Positions 33,274-45,098 of a DNA stretch of 64,000 nucleotides are shown here, in pieces. The stretch's first letter is position 1; every line of letters starts with the position of its first letter. The notes beneath the pieces were generated by a model. It was given only the letters and a program-made list of their open reading frames with translations, ran no database searches and was not told the origin of the DNA. The position numbers were made by a program, and so were the translations under genes. Origin of the DNA: Azolla caroliniana (taxonomy: Eukaryota; Polypodiophyta); contig JBHGNT010000013.1 of NCBI GenBank assembly GCA_043228905.1, positions 12,152,001 through 12,216,000 on the forward strand. The letters run 5' to 3'.

Positions 33274-33327
33274 AAATGGACAGTCCCATTTGTACTATAA
33301 TGTAAAAATAGGTTGTAAATAACCATT

Positions 33328-33361
33328 ACGAAAAAAAAATGAAAAAAAGAGAGAGAAGATA
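33328..33361 (+). other. internal polypurine tract of element A
   Basis: A nearly pure A/G run (nine A, then AAAAAAAGAGAGAGAAGA) lies between the end of pol and the extra reading frame. The sequence just before the 3' LTR (36400-36427) is not purine-rich, which makes this internal tract notable. Confidence 0.6.
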
Positions 33362-33423
33362 GCGACTATTAAAACGACTAAAGGCATGCACAAACTCCTA
33401 GTTCAAGAACACGCGGCACCACG

Positions 33424-36380
33424 ATGGCTCACCGCCCAATGAACCCTACGCCACAAAAAGAAGGAAACAGAAGATTTTCTACACAAAGCAGAAACCCATC
33501 TTCTAGCTATCAGCGCTCCCATCGCTCGTCCTCCTCACCTTCTTCCCCATCCTATCTCAGAGCTCCAACCCACCACAACCTCTCGTCTCCTCCCCACGAA
33601 CCTACTCTGGCGATGCCAATCTTCATCTCTACTGCCCTACGCCGATGGCTCGTAGAGAAACGCCTGGACAGCTACATCCGGATCGCAGAAGCACCTCCGC
33701 ACCCGGACGCCATGAACATCACCATGAAGCTTAACATCGACACGGTCACCAACTCTTCCATTCGGAAGAAGTTGGACCTATCCTCACTAGGCGAAAGACA
33801 TTTCGAAATACCTCTTGCAGAGGCGCTGCATCGGTATTTTGGACCATATTCCTCCTCTGCCAAGGCCTATAGAACAAAACAGATTCCAGATCCCTTCTTC
33901 CGTGAAGTTGCCAAGTTCCTACTGGAAGTCGGCTGCGTCCATGTCAACGCATATGGGATGCCTAAGCAGAAGGCGGGCATCATTAGCGACACCTTTGAAG
34001 GGCGTGTAGTCGACTGGGAGGTCATCACAGGGCCAGCGTTAAGGGAAGGCTTGCATGTGTACCAAGCAGGCAAAAAGCTCAAGCCAATCATCCAACAATA
34101 CCTTACGGTACTATTTCCACCCCGAGGCCTGCCAACACCGCAGCCCAGCCAACCCACGGCCCCGCCCCGATCCGCGAAACACAAGTTAGCGGAGTTATCG
34201 GCCCTAGAGTGGGATGAGGAAGCCCAACCGGCCCAGCCAGACCCAAGGGCAACACCTCCTACCGACCAGTCGGACACACGGGTGACGCAGGAGGAACAAC
34301 TGAGACGCTCCATGGAAGCAGCCCCAGAACCAGACACCAAAACACGGCGGGAAAGCCCCATACCAAAACGGTGCAGATTGGACAGGAAAGATGGGCGGGG
34401 GTTGGTAAAAAACACCCCCACGGCACCGGAGGCACCGACCGAAGGCGAAGGCTCCGCAACAGCAGAACCAAATACCACCTTTGAAATCATCCGGGAGCCA
34501 CGACCGATTATTACGACTCAGTCCCAATGAGGGAAAGCCGTATTGACGGCAGAAAGTGAGGTTTTGGCATATCCGGATATCCCGGATACGGCCCACGAAT
34601 TTAGCGCCCTCTTGCAGTTCGGTACTTCTTTTGAGCTCATGGAGTTCCTGGCAACACAACAGGTCAAAGCCGCCCAACGAATGGCCGAGGAGCATGCGGA
34701 ATGTCAGATGATCGAGCGCGCCCTAACACAAACAACGGAGAGCGACGATGAGGACCGGCTAGCCAGGGTCGGCAGACAGAGGAACGTCGGGGTACGGCGA
34801 GTAGGGATGGAGATACCACCCTTAAACACGGCCCTAGTCGAAGTCCATCGGGAACTGGCAAAGGTCAGCACGGGCGCCAAGGAGATGGCCATAAAAAATA
34901 AGAATGTCTGGAAGAAGGTTAAACTGACCGAAGCCGAACTACAAAAAGCCAACGCACGCATCGCGGAGTTGGAAGCTCACGCGACTACGGTGCAACACGC
35001 AACCCCGCCACCGAACCACGTCATCGACGCTCTAAAAGAAGAAATCGAGGCTCAGACCGCCATCGCCTCAAAAGCAAAAAGGGTCGTGCAGCTAGCAGAA
35101 TCCGAAATTGACCGTCTTCGAGCAGAACTACGCCTATCCTCCGATAGAGAAAAGGAGATACAGGCTAACAGACAGAAGGCCGTAAAAACTCTTGAAGAGA
35201 AACTAGCTATGGAGGTAGCTCAGGACATCCGGACAAAGGACGACAGCGCACAATTATGAGAGGACGTGAAGAGATCGGAGGCGGCAATCCAAGGACTTCG
35301 GACCTTATTAGAAAAAAAGAAGGTATGGTTCGATGAGCAGTTGGTGACGAACAAGATAGAAGACATCAGCTCGAAATCTGCCTAAACAATGAGATGGGGA
35401 GATTAGAAGAACAACATGCAAAGGAATCCCAGCTGTGGGCGGGCCTGAAGGCCACGTATGAGGAAGCGGCAGCCGTTAAACAGCAGGAAATCACAAATCT
35501 CCAAAAGTCGATGGAAGACGCATGCAACCGCTGCCAGGCCATCATGGATAACGTGCGCATCCTTCTCCAAACAAACCGGGAAAGGTTCATAGCGCAATTG
35601 AAAATGGCGTTGGACAAAGGATGGATGGCGTGGGCAACCCAAGCAACGGAATTGCACGCGTATCGGGCGGACTGGGAGAACCGGCAAAAAGACGGCCGAG
35701 GTTTTTATAAACTAAATGAGGAGAGCATTGCGACCGTACGGGAGGACCTAGCGCAAGACTATCGTGCGCTAGCAGACCAATACTCTGAAGAACTCGCACA
35801 GCTCTTAGATGATTTTGGTGAAAGTCAGGAGGAGCTATTTCACCAGATCACACAAGCCGGCAACACACGCACAAACGAGGAACCCAGCGCGACACCAATT
35901 CCGGTCACAGCCGAAGAAGAGGAACCTCAGGCCCAATCACCAAAGATGACAATGGGGGAGAATAGCGGGGACCAACGAGCGGAGTTCCCCACAGGACCAG
36001 ACAACGAAACCATTACCCAACAAGAGGTCCAGCCGCACGAGCCCACACCATCATCAAACCACGCGGAAAATAGTGTGGACCAGGCGGAATCTCCGCCCCA
36101 CTCCCAGGAACATACAAAAATGGCCAACACCGCGGAGGACATAACAATGGAGGCTGAGCTGCAGCCGACTGCAAGCACGACAACGGCGGAGCCCAACCCA
36201 CTAACTCAAGAAGAGCCCACCGTACCCAGACCACCCGCACACGACGACGACGACTCCGGGAGAAACCAGGCCGACCAAGCAGAGGAGTCGCACCACGATG
36301 CACCTACGAGCCCTACATCACCTCCGGATGAGGACACCACAACAGAGCCGAACATCCAGGCCATTTTGGAAGAAGATTAA
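33424..36380 (+). pseudogene. element A extra reading frame after pol (about 985 codons), coiled-coil protein of unknown function
   Basis: ATG 33424 opens a frame in the pol sense, after integrase and before the 3' LTR. First part (to 34530): Ser/Pro-rich N-terminus, then a globular segment at about residues 60-235 (ALRRWLVEKRLDSYIRIAEA, FREVAKFLLEVGCVHVNAYG, VVDWEVITGP), then Pro/Ala/acidic. A TGA at about 34528 and another at 35257 interrupt it. A one-base shift near 35350 moves it to the frame of 35394-36380. The middle and end are heptad-rich (LAKVSTGAKEMAIKN, LQKANARIAELEAH, LEEQHAKESQLWAGLKATYEE), then an acidic Pro/Thr tail to AILEED. I see no signal peptide or membrane span, so it is not an obvious envelope protein. 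I do not recognise a family. Confidence 0.7.
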
Positions 36381-36427
36381 CGGGATGGGTCCAACGTGCA
36401 AAGGCACTGTCCCACAGACGTGCCAAG

Positions 36428-36867
36428 TGTTGTCTGTCGGAATAGTAAACGACGGACAAAAGCGTAGGAATAAGAAACTATATAAGAGCATAACGCATGT
36501 AACGGTTCACGCAGGAAGTGTGAACGGCTAATTAGACCCTACATATATAAAGGGCAGAAAACCTCTTATGGAGGGGCGTGTAATTTTGGGAATGTAAAGA
36601 AACGCCTGATAATAGAATTCTATCTTCTCTTGTTTTCTGTGTATAGTTGCGGCTAATTTAGTGTCGGTGTCTCGGATACTTAAGCGTTGTAGTATGTAAG
36701 TGTAACCCTTGATAGGGATTCGGTTGTAGTCGTCTTCCCTTATACGCGGAGAGGTTACAGGGGTTCTCCCCTTACGCATTACGCTTAAACCCCTGTTCGT
36801 TGTTCCACACCCACCTTGAGGTCTAGGTCAAAGGACTGACCACGGACCGTGTTCCTAAACGGCAACA
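36428..36867 (+). repeat. 3' LTR of element A (440 bp)
   Basis: TGTTGTCTG...GGCAACA. See the 5' copy at 4790-5229 for the comparison. Confidence 0.85.
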
Positions 36868-37339
36868 ATGATTCACGGATTCGGATATGTCGGTTGATGC
36901 GAATACCAGTCAGTCTACATCCGGATATGTCATGAATTATGGAGGGGGAGTTGTTTCATGGCAATCGAGGTTGCAGAAGACAATTGCGTTGTCAACCACG
37001 GAGGCGGAGTACATGGCAGTTGTAGAAATCGGCAAGGAGATAATCTGGATGAAGGACTTCATCGGAGAGCTAAGAATCCAATAGGAGGAATACCGGCTCT
37101 ACTGCGACAGTCAAAGTGTCATCCACCTTGCAAAGAACGCGGCCTACCATTCTCGAACAAAACATATCCAACGGAGGTACCACATGATTTGGGTGAGAGT
37201 AGAAGATGAAGAGTTCGTGCTGACGAAGATCCACACAAAGGAGAATGGGTCGGACATGGTGACCAAGGTGCTGACAACCGACAAGTTGGACGCGTGCCGA
37301 AAGCGGATCGGGCTGACAAGACATCCCATGTCGGAGTGA
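36868..37339 (+). pseudogene. copia F RNase H, right fragment
   Basis: It resumes the F frame after element A: TDSDMSVDANTSQSTSGYVM, STTEAEYMAVVEIGKEIIWMK, then a TAG at 37082-37084, YCDSQSVIHLAKNAAYHSRTKHI, and ENGSDMVTKVL to a stop at 37337-37339. It is colinear with copia D. Confidence 0.88.
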
Positions 37340-37349
37340 AGGAGGAGAT

Positions 37350-37592
37350 TGTTGGGAAATTGGTCCCTTCGAATGGGATCCGGTGACGAATGAAGAGGAC
37401 CGGGAGAGATCCGGAAACCGGAGGAGACCCGGTGAGAACCGGAAGAGAGACATATCTGTAAATTTGTTTCGAGTAAGCCTATTGAGGCTATATTTGTAAA
37501 TAACCCTAAGTTCATATAAGTATAAATATGACTTAGGCCAATCACTTAATGTGATTTTGTCATATTGTTGTATGTGCATAACTACTGTACAG

Positions 37593-37635
<43 letters not shown>

Positions 37636-37866
37636 CTACGAGCACTCTCTGTTGTAACCGTCGTCTGGCGAAGATTGCGAGCACGACACTTTGTATTTTC
37701 TCTCATATAGTGATAGTTGGAGTCCGTGGGCTCTCGTGGTTTTTTCCCTATTAGGGTTTTCCACGTAAACATCCAGTGTCATTTCTGTGTACTCTCTCGT
37801 TCATTCCTATTTCTGTGATTCAAGACTCGGTTGTGGCCGAGCAATATTCTGCACTATTCTTCACAC
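37350..37866 (+). repeat. 3' LTR of copia F
   Basis: It starts TGTTGGGAAATTGG after a purine-rich stretch (GAAGGAGGAGAT). It shares the TATAAATATGACTTAGG segment, a GA microsatellite (37601-37632) and the TTTCCACGTAAA..CGGTTGTGGCCGAGCA segment with the C and D LTRs. The 3' border is uncertain by about 15 bp; I place it at TCTTCACA. Confidence 0.7.
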
Positions 37867-37869
37867 AAC

Positions 37870-38400
37870 CAACAAGCTCACCCAAATTCGTTCTAGCCAG
37901 ATTGTCTTTGGTTATTGGCTAGTTCTGTCCAAAGTGGCTATGATTGATTTTGTGCATGCCCGATTTGGACCCGAATTTCCTGGCTGATCACAAGGCCGAC
38001 TTGAATTCGGATGACAATGGATATTGAACCTGCTCTGAGTGGCCACAACCAATTTTGTGCTTAGCTGAATTGAGCACAATGCGAAAAGTGAATAAGTGAA
38101 TAACACTATGTGATGAAATTCACCAAGTTGATGATAGAGATTAGCAAAGCAACTTAGCAAAGATCAAGATCAAGACACAATGAGAGACAGAGACAGAGAT
38201 AGAAGTAGAGACAGACAGTTAGTCATAGAGATGCAAAGGCACACAATATGTAATTGTATTATTCAAACGTTGCAATATAATGAATGGCAACAACAACACA
38301 TAAACTAGGTTACAAAGCCAGCTATATATCAACTGAGTTAGGGCAAATGCCAAGGACACCTTATTGAGAGTTTATCCAATTTATCACACGACTAACGGAA
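37870..38400 (-). repeat. decayed E-like copia 5' end (leader plus LTR), element L
   Basis: The right part (about 38165-38400) resembles the E LTR: a GAGACAGAGACAGAGA run, GGTTACAAAG..TATATATCAACTGAGTTAGGGCAA against the E counterpart, in the same order. The left part (37940-38050) resembles the E leader (CCGATTTGGACCCGAATT, GGATATTGAACCTGCTC). F appears to be inserted in this older element. Confidence 0.55.
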
Positions 38401-40539
38401 GATTAACTATGTTGTTGATTTCTCATTTTTCTTTCTTGAAACGAGTGCTTAGATTATGGTAATGTCTCATATAGTTAAGTGGTCATTTATTTTTGTAAGT
38501 GTAATCAAGTAGTAGGTTGGGATTGGATTTTGCTTGAAAGTTTATCATTAAAAGCTTGAGGATGGTTGAAACCCACTCTCACTTGTCTCACCAACAAAGC
38601 GACATCATTGTTACATTCTCTCAAATCAACCTCAAGGTGGTTCTCGAGGAGTAGCATCCAAGTAAGAAATAATTATTGATACATGTGAATTGTTCATTAA
38701 ACAAAATAATCTTTATGTTACATGTTGTAAAATTTCACTATGAGTTTTCTCACCTAATAATATCACAATGTACATCATGAATCCTTACGAGGACATGAAT
38801 GTGAACTCGTGTAAATCAAGTGAAGTCTAGTAGTAAAAAGCTAATAACATAACATCTTGACCTTTCTTTTGTTGCCTTTAATTCCAATGTAGGTCTTACC
38901 TCAAGTACACAAGCATGTCAATGTGGCCATGTGGAAACAATTCAACCGAGCATTATAGTGGTATACCATAAGTAGTTAGTTGTCTTTATTCTTCATATAG
39001 AATATTACTTCTCTTAAAAGAATATCGGCACTTTACTCACGTCATCCCTTCAAAAGCAAAACTAACATGGAAATAATAGATTCCACATGATTGCTTCATG
39101 TCTATAGACAAGGAGGATATTACCTTCCGTCAATGTTATATGGTATTCATGCAATGGCCTTCAAATCACGAGTGAATATGTGACGAAACAATTGAGGAAC
39201 CACGTAACTTTGTGGCCATTGTTATTCACCAGAGAAAATTTTGATATCCTCCATGTCTTGAATTGTTGTTTCATGAACAAAATGTTGAAGATCCTCAATA
39301 TGTTTTATTCCTGAATGAATACATAACCAACATGGTTGAGTGCCTCAAGATTATGACAAATGTTCCATTCCAACTATGTACACGTGCTTAGATAGTTTTC
39401 TTGCACACTCAAACATGTATAATAATGTTCCAAATCCAAATTCCCTTACATGTTGAGCTACAATTTGTTGTTTCTTTGACTCCCACCATACGCAACATGA
39501 GACAAAAATCCAAATATGTATATATTTAATCGATGCATTGATGAATACTTCTAGTTATTGAGCAATGTTCATTAGCTTATGTATGGGTTTACTCATCATA
39601 TTGACCGTGTTCTCGTTTATGTAATCGTTAAATCCCTTTTAAACATCTCACAAAGGCAAAATAAATATTGTTCAACCATTTGGTTCTATAATAGTCTGAA
39701 CATGGTTACGATTGCACGTTTTAAATTCATAAAGCATATTTAATGCTTACTTCTTTTAAAAAAATTACCAATATCATGTCTCATTGTTTCCGAGCCCCCA
39801 TAAAATAAGTTCTCCAAGACCTTTCATCTTGAATTATGAAGATACTTTGTTTCACGTTTATAATACATGCATTATTTTTTGTGATAATTTAATTATGATG
39901 GAAACCAACAAAACAACAATTTCAACCTCATCTTTATGGATGAGTAAGGACACATCCACAACACATTGCATAAAACTAATATATTCATATCAATTGTTGG
40001 TATTTCCCAACACATAAACCTCGAAAATTGCTTTGAAGGCATTTTCCTGACACCTATATTAGTTGATGAAACAAAGTCGCATATCCTTCATCTCCAAGAT
40101 AAAACAATTGGAATCACAATATTATGTTTACCATGAATAGTCTTTCCAATATCTTAAAACATAAAGTTGTGGCATCCATGTATGTACATATTGTCAAATG
40201 GATCTTAATGTGGTGGGATTGTTTTATGCTTTTTTCAACTCTCCACAAACAATGACTTGCTTTTGTCCTTGAAACTCTCTAGTTGTTCCATGAATGCATA
40301 TTTTCTCAATACACAACATCGAAAAGAATTTCAAGCTACGTCCATTTGAAATACTTTCCAAACTTGTCTAGGAGTGTACGTAAGAATGGTTATGGTAGTA
40401 GATATTTCGTTTGAATTTTAAACAATTCACAAGGATTCACCAATAACTTCAGTATGCATCATGGCATATGTATCATGTTCATTAATGTAAACTGCATAGT
40501 GACACACATATGCACGATACTTACTACACGAATCTATTT
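38401..40539. other. AT-rich region without recognisable gene
   Basis: No reading frame above about 80 codons and no motif I can name. Probably decayed transposon sequence. Confidence 0.6.
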
Positions 40540-40720
40540 CAAGAGGCATGGGTTTAACAAATTCAATGACGTGTCTAATTTTACGTTCTACAACACCATT
40601 TAACCATGGACTAGGGTCACTTCTTTGGCAATGCCGTGCTTTTCAACATTTACTAAACTCAAATGACATGTACTCCTACTTCCATCACGTCTTAAATTGT
40701 AATGCATCTACCATACTGCG
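40540..40720 (-). pseudogene. remnant of copia-type integrase core
   Basis: The minus strand from about 40620 reads SPWLNGVVERKIRHVIEF. That resembles the NGVVERKNRT-type segment around the catalytic Glu of copia integrases. Flanking sequence (SFEFSKC, KARHCQ) is partly readable with one stop. Too decayed to assign further. Confidence 0.45.
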
Positions 40721-41039
40721 TTCCTATTGTCCAATTAATCTTTGAAAATGCATCACTTATTTTCTTCATAAAAAAATTTCAATCCGTTGCAATGGAATCA
40801 TCATTAACAGTAAATCAGAAGAGCCACATGGATTTGAAACTTGGTAATGGGCACGAAGACCCAAAGCATGTGCACAAGGAGGCTAAAATTCAAGGAGCTT
40901 TGTTGTTTGTTGGTGACACAAATGATGGCTTGTATTTTGAACCAAAAAACCAATAGGTAACTCAACAACGTCGATTGAGCATGCCTTCGGTATTAAACAT
41001 TGTATACTTTTATGTATTTGACACTCTTGATAAGTTTTT

Positions 41040-41530
41040 TTGTGTTGCAACATTTAAGACCTATTAAAAGTAAGCAACCCAACGAACATTTATGGTAACA
41101 TCGTTGAGTTTACATAACATGTCCTTTTATGCTTATTTTAAACGAATGAAAGGAGCCTTGTTGTTAGACCAAAATTTTAAAGTTTGTAAACATGAAATAT
41201 CCTAACACATTTAGTACATTGATAACAATTTCTCCCCGAATCTTCTCCAATAACAAGCTAATGAGTATTGCTTTGCAAAATGCATTGCTCAATTGCAACA
41301 TTTAAAACTAAAGGTAGGCAGCCCAACGAACATTAATGATGATATCGTTGGGTTTATATAACATGTCCTTTTATACATGTTTTAAATGAATGAAATGAGA
41401 CCCATTGTCTAAATACAATTAAAGTTCATCATGAAGCAACATTCTATGACATTTAGATCATCAACAACATTTTTTCATGAATCTCCTTTAATGGCGGTGC
41501 ATCATCTTCTTAAAGTATACATCATATGTT
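41040..41530. repeat. degenerate tandem duplication (about 250-bp unit)
   Basis: Two diverged copies both contain CAACATTTAA, GCCCAACGAACATT, ATCGTTG(A/G)GTTTA, ATAACATGTCCTTTTAT and AATGAATGAAA-type blocks in the same order, spaced about 245 bp apart. Confidence 0.65.
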
Positions 41531-42389
41531 TTTCAATTGGTTGACCAACTCGTACATGTTCTTATGTTATCCCAAACACGTAATTTCGTTTTCTTTTACC
41601 ATGTTTGCTTTCGCATTTGTAACATAACTTGATGTTTACTTGCGTCAACATATGGCGCCCCTTTACGATAATCTTCTATAATTCTTTTTTCCTTCATACC
41701 ATATCATAGGGTTCAATAAGTTTGGGGAGACTTATAATATGTACATGGGTTTGGATACACTCGTCGATCCTCTAATGGGTACATGTTTAGTAGCATCAAA
41801 CAATGGTACTTTGTGAACTATATTATGGTTCAATTATGTACTTGGTCTTCTTGTCGGTGTTCCACATTAGATTGATGTGATTGAAATTATCTGTTCTAGA
41901 AGTGTTAATACAAATTTGTGAGGTTATCCCATAAAATCTTTGAAATGCAAGTGTAAATCTTGCGCTCGCCAAATTAACCTAAATAACTCAAATCTCAATC
42001 AATGAGTTTGATGTGGTGTTTTTTATTTTAAGTTTGTGTCCTTGGTTTGCGTTGGCTTTTGCATTTTCACATTTCACATGCCCAAAGGTCCAATAACTAT
42101 TCAGGGATTATGTGGCTGGTTAGTGTCCGGTTCGACGTAGAGTAACAAAAAATCCACATCATGACTTGAAATATTGCATAATCCCATTAGAGGAACAATT
42201 TCTAAGCTATTTTTATATAATTAGTATTAGCAAATATGAGTATTTTACACAAGTTTTACTATTAAAGCCAATAACGTTTCTTTTCCGAATCCCAGAGGGG
42301 GGTCTAGTACATATATTGATAACCTAAACTTTGATGAAATTAATGATCTATATTGAGTATCAAGCGTATGCATAGATTAACATTCCCAC
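41531..42389. other. AT-rich region, nothing recognised
   Basis: No gene, RNA or mobile-element signature seen. Confidence 0.5.
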
Positions 42390-42471
42390 TAGCAATATAG
42401 GAGACTTTCAAGTTCATGCACAAGTTCTTGTAACCCCTTGGGTAGTAATCGCCATTTCATTGGCTTTTGGG
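42390..42471 (+). pseudogene. atpI: plastid atpI fragment in nuclear DNA (NUPT)
   Basis: From 42397 the frame reads [20 protein letters not shown]. This matches the N-terminal segment of the plastid ATP synthase subunit a (atpI), [20 protein letters not shown] in plants. About 75 bp are clear and the ends fade into unrelated AT-rich DNA. The surroundings (retroelement-rich nuclear DNA) point to a plastid-to-nucleus transfer. Confidence 0.75.
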
Positions 42472-44240
42472 ATCTATCGACAACAATACGTGAAATATAT
42501 ATAACATAAAGTAATTTAATCTCCTGAAAAAAAATTGGTCATTGACAATAGGGGAGAATAGCAATATATATCCCTAAGTGTTGAGGAAATTGCATGCCAT
42601 AAGGTTTTCAAGGGTAGATTGCCTATCATAGTCTCACAATGAAGCTAAAGAGATCTATAAATCTAGGATTAACGGACTTTCAAATATCTTCAAGAGGATG
42701 TTTGAGGCCTCTACATATTCTTCCATGTTTTAACCCTTATTTCTTTCTCATCACTCTCTTCAAATGCATCCACGAGGGCCCACAAAAGACAAAACTCCTT
42801 TTGTTGTACCAATCATTGGAGTAAAGTTGCATGTAAAAACTATTATCATTATAGCAACTTAGCAAGCCTCGTAACTTATTGTTACATTGTAAATTAGAGG
42901 CCATTGTTTCTATTGACGATTAAGGTCCAATGACAAATTGCTTCCATCTCATTCCTTTAGAGTGCATGCAATTTGGAAATAGAAAGAGTAGGAATCTTGC
43001 AATGGATGCACTATATGCATGGAATCACAAAGAATAGTGTTTTCCACATATGAGTTGTTTTAGGGAGTTTATTATGTGAAACAATCTATGTAACCTATTC
43101 CAATGAATCTCAATGTCTAAGCATGGCCGTTGTCGAGCACACTTGATCTAAAGGCTCAACATTTTCTGTTGTGGATTAGACAAAACAACATACCTTCCTT
43201 TTTCTTCCAAAAGCAAATATTTCCAAACTTTGGAGAGAATGTTGCCAATGTTCTTGCTACCTTTGAATGTGTTCATATTGCATGTTCTCTAACTTTGATT
43301 TTCCATTGCAAGAGTCTATTCTTTTCAAAGTTTGATGTGGAAGATGTGAACAACACAAAATATTGATATACACATACGATGGGCTATGCCTCAAAAAAAT
43401 CAGTCACATGTATATGTTGGGACCATGATGGTCTTTGGGAACACTCATGGATGATGTCAAATGCACAAAGGGATTTATACACACATATGAAAGATACCAT
43501 TTCAAAAAAAAATCATTTGCACGTAATCTTGGAGGCTACATAATCTCAGAATACCGTTTTCAAAAGTAAATTGGTGTCCAATTGGGTACAATTGCCCAAC
43601 TTTCGTAGATGGAACCCCAAGTGCCATGCATGTGAGCCAAATCAAACCTTTGTCTAGAACCTAAAATATTATTGTTTTTTGCCCTACATGTTGGCCCTAA
43701 CTAAATAATATATGGCCTCCTTGTTTATTGGAAAACAATGAATATGTATGTTGATGACAATGGCTAACTACTTGTTCAAATGCAATCACATTTGGCAATG
43801 CTCAAGTTAAAATTCCACATGGTCCTAAAGATAACATATTGGCAACTTGTCTGCACATTTGAATTTCACGTGATGCCGTAGATAACATCTAGCAACTTGT
43901 CTGATCTATGTTGAAGGTGACACATAGCCACTTGTTTGAACGAAGTGGAAATGCAAAAAGCTAGTCGAGCGATTTTGTCTGTTTGTTTGTGTTTGGATTC
44001 CGAAGAACAAAAACATACGGCACTTAAGTCGGAGACAATCCTGCGGTCTTAATTTGCATCAAGTCTCTGTGGTCGACCTCAGGCGGTACGAACTGTGATG
44101 GCGACTCGACGATCCCAAGCAAAAGGGCGGGGGGCGGGACGTAAGGGAAGATGATATGTACACGGAAGGAACGTGAAAGGTTATCTCCACAAAAAGCCAG
44201 ACACACAAAAGGGAAGTGTCCGTGTCCAAGTGGGGGCACT
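42472..44240. other. AT-rich intergenic DNA upstream of the host gene
   Basis: No gene found. GC content rises after about 43990. A short minus-strand frame at 44024-44239 has no recognisable motif. Confidence 0.5.
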
Positions 44241-44399
44241 AGGCGATGGATGGTCCTTGTCCAAGTTAAAAGGCGAGAAGGGGGTGGGTTGGGGAGACTA
44301 ATCTCGATTCTCTAAGCTCTAATCGTTGGGTTTTGGATGTGGAAAATGATGTGATGGGTTTTGGGAAGGGGGGTGGGGGGGTTCACTCACACGCAAAGT

Positions 44400-44580
44400 T
44401 CAAATTTAAGAAGGCAAAAAAAAAAACACATACATACAGTTGACGGTAGAATATATGTATGCATAATGGAAGACAGCGAGAGAGAGAAAGAGAGAGAGAG
44501 AGAGGTGGTGGATAGTGGGATGGGCATGACGTGTCAGGGCGGGGTTGGACGGTCCAAAGGGTGGCGGCGCCGAAAACGTG

Positions 44581-44619
<39 letters not shown>

Positions 44620-44902
44620 TGAGAAGAAGAAGGACAAAAAGGGGGGCGGGCGGGCGGGGATGACCGTTTGAGAGGCCCAGCTGTTTGGGGTTGTGTGTGT
44701 AAATGGTCCCTCAAATCGAGGGGAATTTCCGAGTCTTATTTACTTATTAAATACGGACGGACGGACGGACGGACGGAGGGGCGGGCGGGCGGAGGTCCGT
44801 GTGTCCGGCCAGGTGTGAACGCGGACATTCCCGCGCCGTATGTATGTATGTTATGTATGTACATATGTAATACTCCGTCGATTGGCTTTCCCGCCTGCCA
44901 CA

Positions 44903-44940
<38 letters not shown>

Positions 44941-45051
44941 CACTTCCCGCACTCTCTCTCTCTCTCTCTCTCTCTCTCTTCATTCCTCCATATCCATAGC
45001 CTACTCAGTAGCTAAGCTTTTTTCTGCAGTAAAAACCAGAAAACCTATAAA

Positions 45052-45098
<47 letters not shown>

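Larger units (their letters stand above)
4790..36867 (+). mobile_element. Ty3-type LTR retrotransposon A (about 9.1 kb of its own sequence), host of E and B
   Basis: Its two 440-bp LTRs start TGTTGTC and end CAACA. Flanks are ACGAT (4785-4789) and ATGAT (36868-36872), a 4/5 match to a 5-bp target duplication inside the RNase H region of copia F. Own sequence is 5' LTR, leader, gag, pol (PR-RT-RNase H-IN), an extra reading frame, then 3' LTR. Copia E sits in the leader. Ty3-type B sits exactly at the RT active-site motif. I see no chromodomain after the integrase, so it is a non-chromovirus Ty3 element. All frames are broken by stops or shifts. Confidence 0.85.

Noticed and set aside
33424-36380. 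Envelope-like glycoprotein in element A
   Set aside because: No signal peptide, membrane span or Cys-rich ectodomain visible; coiled-coil and acidic instead.
44361-44714. Small Arg/Glu or Ser/Leu-rich frames in the promoter
   Set aside because: Products of GA/CT microsatellites.
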